From Betaproteobacteria bacterium (GTDB lineage: Bacteria > Pseudomonadota > Gammaproteobacteria > Burkholderiales > Usitatibacteraceae), in contig JAAOZZ010000364.1 of the NCBI GenBank assembly GCA_012274175.1, forward strand, positions 1 to 10,195: a stretch of 10,195 bases of DNA. Reading direction: 5' to 3'. The position numbers and the translations under genes are program-made. Below, one piece after another: positions 1 through 5,805 of this stretch. The notes beneath the pieces are model-generated. The model was given only the letters and a program-made list of their open reading frames with translations. It was not told where the DNA came from and searched no databases. Positions within the stretch are counted from its first letter, which is position 1. Each line of letters opens with the position of its first letter.

Positions 1-251
1 AGTCCACGGAGCCCGAGGACCATTTCGCGGGCCTGTTCGACGCCATGCGCGTGCTGGTCGCGGGTGGGGCCGGGCGCTCGCCGGCGAGTGTCGCCGAGCA
101 GCGCGCGTTCTTCGGGCGCCACCTCGAGCCGGGGGTGGGCCGCTTCTTCGCCGCCGTTGGCGCGGCGCCGGAGGCGAACTATTATCGGAAAGTGGCCGGG
201 CTGGGCGCGGCATTCACCGCGCTCGAGGCCGAATCGTTCCTGCTGGAATGA
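1..251 (+). CDS. TorD/DMSO reductase-family redox enzyme chaperone, 3' end only
   Basis: This is the C-terminal part (about 82 residues, open from base 3) of a protein whose start lies before the window. The visible sequence has features typical of TorD-like chaperones: an N-terminal EPEDH stretch leading into a helix, then QRAFFGRHLEPGVGRFF, and a final helical segment NYYRKVAGLGAAFTALEAESFL. TorD-family proteins are cytoplasmic, all-helical chaperones that bind the Tat signal and apo-form of a molybdoenzyme until its cofactor is loaded. Here the client would be FdhA (and perhaps the small Tat protein), encoded directly downstream. The next start is 27 bases after the stop, so it probably belongs to the same operon. 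The ATG at 45 is internal to the domain and is not taken as the start. The family call rests on pattern and on context. Confidence 0.75.
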   Translation, partial: STEPEDHFAGLFDAMRVLVAGGAGRSPASVAEQRAFFGRHLEPGVGRFFAAVGAAPEANYYRKVAGLGAAFTALEAESFLLE

Positions 252-263
252 GGATGTCTTTTC

Positions 264-272
264 AAGAGGAGG
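264..272 (+). promoter_or_regulatory. Strong Shine-Dalgarno for the FdhX-type gene
   Basis: AAGAGGAGG lies 6 bases before the ATG at 279. It closely matches the anti-Shine-Dalgarno sequence and fixes that start codon. It is the strongest ribosome site in the window. Confidence 0.7.
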
Positions 273-278
273 CGTGAG

Positions 279-479
279 ATGAAGACCGTCAAGCAGACCA
301 CCCGCCGCAATTTCCTGCTCGCCGCCGGACTGGGCGGAGCCGGGACCGTGGCCGCCGTGGCGACCGGGCGCAAGGCCGCACCTCGCGCCGCGCAGGCCGC
401 GGCGACGCCCGCGCAAGCGCCCGAGGGCTATCGCGCCTCCGCCCACGTCCTGAAGTACTACAAGACCACCGAAGTCTGA
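279..479 (+). CDS. fdhX: Formate dehydrogenase region Tat-target protein (FdhX type)
   Basis: This is a 66-residue protein with a twin-arginine signal near the start (TTRRNFLLAAGLGG, residues 7-20), followed by an Ala-rich hydrophobic stretch and a short tail ending YRASAHVLKYYKTTEV. The length, the single RRxFL motif and the HVxKYYxT tail match the small family annotated as formate dehydrogenase region Tat target, which sits just upstream of the catalytic subunit in many proteobacteria (called fdhX in Shewanella). Its role is not firmly established; it may assist assembly or export of FdhA. The stop at 477-479 overlaps the Shine-Dalgarno of fdhA, so the two are probably translationally coupled. 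A strong AAGAGGAGG fixes the start. The symbol is borrowed from the Shewanella gene order. Confidence 0.85.
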   Translation: MKTVKQTTRRNFLLAAGLGGAGTVAAVATGRKAAPRAAQAAATPAQAPEGYRASAHVLKYYKTTEV

Positions 480-483
480 GGAG
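478..483 (+). promoter_or_regulatory. fdhA Shine-Dalgarno overlapping the upstream stop codon
   Basis: GAGGAG shares its first two bases with the TGA stop of the preceding gene and lies 6 bases before the ATG at 490. It fixes the fdhA start and suggests that ribosomes finishing the Tat-target gene reinitiate on fdhA. Confidence 0.65.
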
Positions 484-489
484 CCGACC

Positions 490-3420
490 ATGCTGCTCAC
501 CCGCAAATCCCAGGGCCACGTCCAGGCCGTCAATCCGCTCGCGCGCGCCGTCTCCTCGCTTGCCACCCGCACGGTGGACCGGCGCACGTTCCTCAAGGGC
601 ACGGGGCTCACGGCCGGCGCGGCCGCGTTCGCGAGTCAGTTGCCGCTGAACCTCATCGGCGAAGCCTCGGCGCAGGACGCGCAGAAGACCGGCAAGACGG
701 AGGTGAAGCGCACCGTCTGCACCCACTGCTCGGTGGGCTGCTCGATCGACGCCGTGGTCCAGGACGGGGTCTGGGTGCGCCAGGAGCCGGTGTTCGACTC
801 GCCCATCAACATGGGAGCGCACTGCGCCAAGGGCGCCAGCATCCGCGAGCACGGCATGACGGAGAACTCCCACCGCCTCAAGTACCCGATGAAGCTGGTC
901 GACGGCAAGTACCGCCGCATCTCCTGGGACCAGGCGATCAAGGAGATCGGCGACAAGCTGCTGCAGATCCGCAAGGAAAGCGGCCCCGACGCGGTCTTCT
1001 GGGTGGGCTCGTCCAAGCACAGCAACGAGCAGGCGCAGATGATGCGCAAGTTCGTCTCCATGTTCGGCACCAACAACATGGACCACCAGGCGCGCATCTG
1101 CCACTCCACCACCGTGGCGGGTGTTGCGAACACCTGGGGCTACGGCGCGATGACCAACTCGTACAACGACCTGCAGAACACGAAGTGCATGATGTTCATC
1201 GGGTCGAACGCCGCCGAGGCGCACCCGGTGTCGATGCTCCACGCGCTGCATGCGAAGGAGACCGGCGCCAAGATGATCGTGTGCGATCCGCGCTTCACCC
1301 GCACCGCCGCCAAGGCCGACCAGTACATCCGCTTCCGCTCCGGCACCGACGTGGCGCTGATCTTCGGCATGCTCTACCACATCTTCAAGAACGGCTGGGA
1401 GGACCAGCAGTACATCCACGACCGCGTCTACGGCATGGACAAGGTGCGCGACGAGGTGATGCAGAAGTGGACCCCGGACAAGGTGACGGAGGTCACCGGC
1501 GTGTCCGAAGCCGACGTCCACATCGCCGCGGAGACCATGGCCAAGAACCGTCCCTCGTCGATCATCTGGTGCATGGGGCAGACCCAGCACTCCACGGGCA
1601 ACGCATTCGTGCGCGCCTCGTGCATCCTGCAGCTGGCACTCGGCAACATCGGCGTGTCCGGCGGCGGGGCCAACATCTATCGCGGCCACGACAACGTGCA
1701 GGGCGCCACCGACGTGGGCCCGAACCCGGACTCGCTGCCCGGCTACTACGGCTTGATCGAGGGCGCGTGGAAGCACTGGTGCAAGGTCTGGGGCGTGGAC
1801 TACGAGTGGATGAAGGGCCGCTTCGCCTCGAAGGCGATGATGGAAAAGCCCGGCATGACGGTCTCGCGCTGGATCGACGGCGTGCTCGAGAATAACGAGC
1901 TGATCGACCAGGACAGCAACCTGCGGGCCGTGGTCTATTGGGGCCACGCGCCGAACTCCCAGTCGCGCGGGCTGGAGATGAAGAAGGCGATGGAGAAGGT
2001 CGACCTGATGGTGATCATCGACCCGTATCCCACCGCTTCCTCGGTGATGCCGGACCGCAACGACGGCGTGTACCTGCTGCCGGCGTGCACGCAGCTCGAG
2101 ACCTCGGGGACGGTCACCGCGTCCAACCGCTCGATCCAATGGCGCGAGAAGGTGATCGAGCCCCTGTTCGAGTCGAAGCCCGACCACACCATCATGTACG
2201 CGTTTGCGAAGAAGCTGGGCTTCGGGGCCGAGTTCGTGAAGAACATCAAGCTGGTGAAGGACAAGACCGGATGGGACGAGCCGCTGGTCGAGGACATGAC
2301 GCAGGAAATCAACAACGGAAACTGGACCATCGGCTATACCGGCAACTCGCTGCACCGCCTCAAGGCGCACATGCGCAACATGGCGGCCTTCGACGTGAAG
2401 ACCCTGCGCTGCACCAAGCCCACGATCGACAAGGAGAGCGGATACGACTGCAACGGCGACTACTTCGGCCTGCCGTGGCCCTGCTACGGCAAGCCCGAGA
2501 TCAAGCACCCGGGCTCGCCGGTGCTCTATCGCACCGACCTCAGGATGATGGACGGCGGCGGCTGCTTCCGCGCCAATTTCGGCATCGAGAAGGACGGGGT
2601 GACGCTGCTCGCGGAGGACGGCTCGCACCCGAAGGATTCCGACATCACCGTGGGATACCCCGAATTCGACCACGTGCTCATGAAGAAGCTGGGCTGGTGG
2701 AACGAGCTCACCCCCGAGGAGCAGGCGGCGGCGGAAGGCAAGAACTGGAAGACCGACCTCTCCGGAGGCATCCAGCGGGTATGCATGGTGAACCACAACA
2801 CCCACTTCTGGGGCAACGCCAAGGCGCGCGCCGTCGTGTGGAACTTCCCCGACGGCGTGCCGCAGCATCGCGAGCCGCTCTACAGCCCGCGCCCGGACCT
2901 GGTCGCCAAGTACCCCACCCACGACGACAAGAAGGCCTTCTGGCGGCTGCCCACGCTCTACAAGACGGTGCAGCAGAAGGCGGTGCAGGACAAGGTGGCG
3001 GAAAAGTGGCCCATCGTGCTCACCTCTGGCCGGCTCGTGGAATACGAGGGGGGCGGCGAGGAGACGCGGTCCAACCCGTGGCTCGCCGAGCTGCAGCAGG
3101 AGAACTTCGTCGAGATCAATCCGAAAGACGCCGCCGACCGCGGGATCAAGTACTGGGATTGGGTCTGGGTCAGCACGCCCACCGGCGCGCGCCTGAAGGT
3201 GCGCGCGCTCGTCACCGAGCGCGTAGGCCCGGGAACGGGCTTCATCCCGTTCCACTTCTCCGGGTGGTGGCAGGGCAAGGACCTGCTCGACAAGTACCCG
3301 GAAGGGGCGGCGCCGATCGTGCGTGGCGATGCGGTCAACACCGGCACGACCTACGGCTACGACTCGGTCACGATGATGCAGGAAACCAAGACGACGCTCT
3401 GCAACGTCGAGCGCGCCTGA
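490..3420 (+). CDS. fdhA: Formate dehydrogenase catalytic (alpha) subunit, Mo-bisMGD, Cys type
   Basis: This 976-residue protein oxidises formate to CO2 in the periplasm and passes electrons to FdhB. A Tat signal contains DRRTFLKG (R31, R32), followed by a hydrophobic stretch and an ASA-like cleavage region near residue 60. The [4Fe-4S] site is C77-x2-C80-x3-C84 with C112, followed by K114, the conserved Lys between cluster and cofactor. The active-site segment is HQARICHSTTVAG: C204 sits where E. coli FdnG has selenocysteine and is followed by the conserved H205. R398 in RGHDNVQGA matches the catalytic Arg of formate dehydrogenases. The C-terminal region, from about residue 838 (PIVLTSGRLVEYEGGGEETRSNPW) to the end, is the molydopterin dinucleotide-binding domain. 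Length suits the membrane-linked FdnG/FdoG-like class. It follows the FdhX-type gene by 10 bases, and fdhB starts 21 bases after its stop. Metal choice (Mo or W) cannot be told from sequence. Confidence 0.95.
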   Translation: MLLTRKSQGHVQAVNPLARAVSSLATRTVDRRTFLKGTGLTAGAAAFASQLPLNLIGEASAQDAQKTGKTEVKRTVCTHCSVGCSIDAVVQDGVWVRQEPVFDSPINMGAHCAKGASIREHGMTENSHRLKYPMKLVDGKYRRISWDQAIKEIGDKLLQIRKESGPDAVFWVGSSKHSNEQAQMMRKFVSMFGTNNMDHQARICHSTTVAGVANTWGYGAMTNSYNDLQNTKCMMFIGSNAAEAHPVSMLHALHAKETGAKMIVCDPRFTRTAAKADQYIRFRSGTDVALIFGMLYHIFKNGWEDQQYIHDRVYGMDKVRDEVMQKWTPDKVTEVTGVSEADVHIAAETMAKNRPSSIIWCMGQTQHSTGNAFVRASCILQLALGNIGVSGGGANIYRGHDNVQGATDVGPNPDSLPGYYGLIEGAWKHWCKVWGVDYEWMKGRFASKAMMEKPGMTVSRWIDGVLENNELIDQDSNLRAVVYWGHAPNSQSRGLEMKKAMEKVDLMVIIDPYPTASSVMPDRNDGVYLLPACTQLETSGTVTASNRSIQWREKVIEPLFESKPDHTIMYAFAKKLGFGAEFVKNIKLVKDKTGWDEPLVEDMTQEINNGNWTIGYTGNSLHRLKAHMRNMAAFDVKTLRCTKPTIDKESGYDCNGDYFGLPWPCYGKPEIKHPGSPVLYRTDLRMMDGGGCFRANFGIEKDGVTLLAEDGSHPKDSDITVGYPEFDHVLMKKLGWWNELTPEEQAAAEGKNWKTDLSGGIQRVCMVNHNTHFWGNAKARAVVWNFPDGVPQHREPLYSPRPDLVAKYPTHDDKKAFWRLPTLYKTVQQKAVQDKVAEKWPIVLTSGRLVEYEGGGEETRSNPWLAELQQENFVEINPKDAADRGIKYWDWVWVSTPTGARLKVRALVTERVGPGTGFIPFHFSGWWQGKDLLDKYPEGAAPIVRGDAVNTGTTYGYDSVTMMQETKTTLCNVERA

Positions 3421-3441
3421 CGGGACGACCAGGAGAAGACC

Positions 3442-4062
3442 ATGGCCAGAATGAAATTCATCTGCGACGCCGAGCGCTGCATCGAGTGCAACGGCTGCAC
3501 CACCGCGTGCAAGAGCGAGCACGAGGTGCCCTGGGGCGTGAACCGGCGCCGGCTCGTGACCGTGAACGACGGCCTGCCGGGCGAGCGCTCCATCTCCGTG
3601 GCGTGCATGCATTGCACCGACGCGCCCTGCATGGCGGTGTGCCCGGTCGACTGCTTCTACCGCACGGAAGAGCAGATCGTGCTGCACGACAAGGACCTGT
3701 GCATCGGCTGCGGCTACTGCTACTACGCGTGCCCGTTCGGCGCGCCGCAGTTCCCCCAGGCGGGCGCCTTCGGCCTGCGCGGCAAGATGGACAAGTGCAC
3801 CTACTGCGCCGGCGGTCCCGAGGAGAACTTCTCGGCGGAGGAGTTCCGCAAGTACGGGCGCAACCGCATCGCCGAGGGCAAGCTTCCAGCGTGCGCGGAG
3901 ATGTGCTCGACCAAGGCGCTGCTCGCGGGCGATGCGCCGGTGATCGCGAAGATCTACAAGACGCGCGTGGCCACCCGCGGCAAGGGCGAGCAGCTCTGGG
4001 GATGGGCGATGGCGTACAAGGGAAGCGACAAGGTCTCGGACAACCTGGGAGCCGGCGCATGA
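3442..4062 (+). CDS. fdhB: Formate dehydrogenase iron-sulfur (beta) subunit, four [4Fe-4S]
   Basis: This 206-residue ferredoxin-like subunit carries electrons from FdhA to the cytochrome b subunit. Four cysteine groups are visible: C13/C16/C19/C23; C55/C58/C63/C67 (then C71); C87/C90/C93/C97; and C119/C122 with C151/C155. C8 is an extra cysteine near the first group. This is the paired four-cluster arrangement of FdnH/HybA-type subunits. It has no signal peptide, so it most likely crosses the membrane by hitch-hiking on the Tat signal of FdhA. Unlike E. coli FdnH, it has no hydrophobic C-terminal anchor: after C155 the tail is polar and ends SDKVSDNLGAGA. Membrane attachment must then come from FdhC. 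AGGAG at 3431-3435 supports the ATG at 3442. Its stop overlaps the next start (ATGA at 4059-4062). Confidence 0.93.
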   Translation: MARMKFICDAERCIECNGCTTACKSEHEVPWGVNRRRLVTVNDGLPGERSISVACMHCTDAPCMAVCPVDCFYRTEEQIVLHDKDLCIGCGYCYYACPFGAPQFPQAGAFGLRGKMDKCTYCAGGPEENFSAEEFRKYGRNRIAEGKLPACAEMCSTKALLAGDAPVIAKIYKTRVATRGKGEQLWGWAMAYKGSDKVSDNLGAGA

Positions 4063-4274
4063 GGACGCTATTCGCCGCGGTGGCCGCAGCGGGACTGCTC
4101 GCCGCCTGTCACGAGATTCCCCAGGATGCCGCGAAGCCCTACGCCGGCAAGGAAGACGTGAAGCCCTATGCCGGGGACCTGTTCAAGGGCGACCGGCAGA
4201 AGTTCGAGCAGGCCCTCGCGCAGCGGGCGGACCATGAGAACGAGTACCTGCGCACCGGGGACGCGAAGAAATAA
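4059..4274 (+). CDS. Small lipoprotein of the formate dehydrogenase operon, function unknown
   Basis: This is a 71-residue protein. Residues 1-16 form a short signal (MRT then hydrophobic) and end in the lipobox LLAAC, with C17 the expected lipidated residue. The mature part of about 55 residues is charged and carries a near-direct repeat: KPYAG at residues 26-30 and again at 35-39, separated by KEDV. After that comes LFKGDRQKFEQALAQRADHENEYLRTGDAKK, probably a short helix. Asp is not at +2 after the Cys (His is), so outer-membrane sorting is plausible but unproven. The ATG overlaps the fdhB stop (ATGA), GGGAG lies at 4047-4051, and fdhC follows 15 bases after its stop, so it is embedded between the beta and gamma subunits. 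I do not recognise a named family. A structural or assembly role beside FDH on the periplasmic side is inference from position and export only. Confidence 0.8.
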   Translation: MRTLFAAVAAAGLLAACHEIPQDAAKPYAGKEDVKPYAGDLFKGDRQKFEQALAQRADHENEYLRTGDAKK

Positions 4275-4289
4275 CATCGAGGAGACGCC

Positions 4290-5378
4290 ATGCTGCACAC
4301 CTACGCACGACGATTCGCCGCGTTGATCCTGGGGGCGGCGCTCGCGCTGCCGTTCGCCGCCGCAGCGCAGTCGCCGGCGCCGCCCACGACGGCGCCCACG
4401 GGCAAGGTCCCCGACAATCCCGCCCGCGGCATGCAGGCCGAGCATTCGAGTGCCACGGGATCCACCGCGATTCCCGGATGGAACAACCCTCCCGACTGGG
4501 CGAGTGTCAGCGAGCGGCCCCAGTACGCGTCGATACCGGGACGCGAGACCAACCGCCTGGTGCAGGGCGCGGGACGCGAGTGGAGGGAGCTGCACAACGG
4601 GCTCATCACGCAGGCGGGCGGGTGGCTCGTGGTCATCGTGCTGGCCGCGATCACCGTGTTCTACCTCATCAAGGGGACGATCAAGCTCAAGGGCGCGCCC
4701 ACGGGTCGCCTCATCGAGCGCTTCAACGCGGTGGAGCGGGCGGCCCACTGGACGATGGCGATCTGCTTCGTGGTCCTGGCGCTCACGGGAATCGTGATGT
4801 TCTTCGGCAAGTACATCGTCCTGCCGTGGCTGGGCTACGCCGGGTTCTCCTGGCTCACGATCGTGTCGAAGAACCTGCACAACTTCGTGGGCCCGCTCTT
4901 CATCTTCGCGATCGTGGTGGGATTCCTGATCTTCGTGAAGGACAATTTCCTCCACGCCATCGACTGGCGCTGGATGGCCAAATTCGGCGGCATGTTCTCC
5001 TCGGAGGAGGTACCGTCCGGGCGCTTCAACGGCCTGGAGAAGCTCTGGTTCTGGGGCGGCCTCGTGCTCCTCGGCATCGCCATGGCGGTCACCGGCCTGA
5101 TCCTCGACTTCCCCAACTGGAACCAGGCGCGCGATGCGATGCAACTCGCAAACGTCGTGCACGACATCGCCGCCGTGCTCTTCATCTGCGCGGGCCTGGG
5201 CCACATCTACATGGGCACCATCGGCATGCAGGGCGCCTATCGCGCGATGCGGGACGGCTATGTCGACGAGGAGTGGGCGAAGGAGCACCACGTGCTGTGG
5301 TACGAGGAGGTCAAGGCGGGCAAGCGCCCGGAGAAGATCGTGGGCGCACAGGCGCAACCCGCGCCGGGAGACGACTGA
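4290..5378 (+). CDS. fdhC: Formate dehydrogenase cytochrome b556 (gamma) subunit
   Basis: This 362-residue membrane subunit anchors the complex, takes electrons from FdhB and reduces quinone. Residues 1-26 look like a cleavable signal peptide (cut near AAA-Q27). Residues 27-110 form a Pro-rich then polar periplasmic segment with GWNNPPDWA and WRELHNGLI. Five hydrophobic spans follow, near 112-131, 155-172, 198-217, 254-272 and 290-308. The last four match the FdnI core. Candidate heme ligands are H153 (ERAAHW), H197 (KNLHNF), H291 (VVHDIA) and H305 (GLGHIY). The 14-residue gap between the last two equals that of FdnI (H155/H169). The C-terminal tail HHVLWYEEVKAGKRPEK is typical of the family and should be cytoplasmic. 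GAGGAG at 4279-4284 supports the start. The TGA overlaps the next ATG by one base. It is longer than E. coli FdnI because of the signal, the periplasmic segment and one extra span, as in many proteobacterial versions. Confidence 0.93.
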   Translation: MLHTYARRFAALILGAALALPFAAAAQSPAPPTTAPTGKVPDNPARGMQAEHSSATGSTAIPGWNNPPDWASVSERPQYASIPGRETNRLVQGAGREWRELHNGLITQAGGWLVVIVLAAITVFYLIKGTIKLKGAPTGRLIERFNAVERAAHWTMAICFVVLALTGIVMFFGKYIVLPWLGYAGFSWLTIVSKNLHNFVGPLFIFAIVVGFLIFVKDNFLHAIDWRWMAKFGGMFSSEEVPSGRFNGLEKLWFWGGLVLLGIAMAVTGLILDFPNWNQARDAMQLANVVHDIAAVLFICAGLGHIYMGTIGMQGAYRAMRDGYVDEEWAKEHHVLWYEEVKAGKRPEKIVGAQAQPAPGDD

Positions 5379-5707
5379 TGATCACCAAGCGCATGCACAC
5401 CGCGGGTTTCGCACTGGCCCTGGTCCTGGGATGCTCCGCCGCGTGGGCGAAGATCCCTCCGCCTCCGCCGGCCCCGCCCATGGACGAGAAGGCCAAGGCC
5501 GCCGCCGACGAGAAGAAGGCCGCGGCCGCCGCGAAGGAAAAGGCCATCCAGACCGCCGCGGAGGACAAGGCCGTCAAGAACTTCCAGGCGAACATGAAGA
5601 AGGAAGGCAAGCCCATACCCAAGCCCGTCGCCATCGCGGCGGCCGCGCCGCCCAAGGCCGGAGCGGCCAAGGCCGGCGCCGCGAAGGGCGAGGGCAAGAA
5701 GAAGTAA
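5378..5707 (+). CDS. Small exported Ala/Lys/Pro-rich protein at the end of the fdh operon, function unknown
   Basis: This is a 109-residue protein. A signal peptide (MITKRMHTAGFALALVLGCSAAWA) probably ends AWA-K25. A lipobox reading (VLGC, C19) is also possible but less good, because an AWA cut site follows. The mature part opens with KIPPPPPAPP, then a highly charged helical stretch rich in Ala, Lys, Glu and Asp (about residues 35-78), then KPIPKPVAIAAAAPPK and a tail AGAAKAGAAKGEGKKK. The composition suggests an extended or coiled, very basic periplasmic protein. It has no cysteine beyond C19, so no metal centre is visible. Its ATG shares one base with the fdhC stop (TGATG), which implies coupling. 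The reading frame is supported by a clear signal peptide and by the overlap. I know no named family. A role in complex stability or wall contact is only inference. Confidence 0.72.
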   Translation: MITKRMHTAGFALALVLGCSAAWAKIPPPPPAPPMDEKAKAAADEKKAAAAAKEKAIQTAAEDKAVKNFQANMKKEGKPIPKPVAIAAAAPPKAGAAKAGAAKGEGKKK

Positions 5708-5725
5708 GCCGTTTTCCCCTCGGCG

Positions 5726-5757
5726 GGCGCAGCCCACGGTCAACTCGGGGCTGCGCC
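5726..5757 (+). terminator. GC-rich hairpin after the fdh operon, possible terminator
   Basis: A perfect 10-base stem (GGCGCAGCCC at 5726-5735, complement at 5748-5757) encloses a 12-base loop. It lies 19 bases after the stop of the last fdh-operon gene and 49 bases before the stop of the convergent DUF4139 gene. Neither strand has a T-run directly after the stem, so it is not a textbook intrinsic terminator. It could still stop or stabilise transcripts from both sides. The rest of the 98-base gap shows nothing else. Confidence 0.5.
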
Positions 5758-5805
5758 TCGCGTGGGGCGTGATCCGCAGGTCCTGGCGGGCCCCTGGTCC
5801 GCGCC

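Noticed and set aside
289..3687. Stop-free reverse-strand frame of about 1130 codons opposite fdhA and fdhB
   Set aside because: It lies antisense to two certain genes. In high-GC DNA the reverse frame aligned with GC-rich third positions often lacks stops. The product is rich in His, Arg, Val and Leu with no domain, no signal peptide and no ribosome site.
1938..4058. Long + strand frame overlapping fdhA and fdhB out of phase
   Set aside because: It is rich in Arg, Gly and Ala, has no motif, and is a frame shadow of fdhA/fdhB. Only its last part from the ATG at 4059 is accepted, as the lipoprotein gene.
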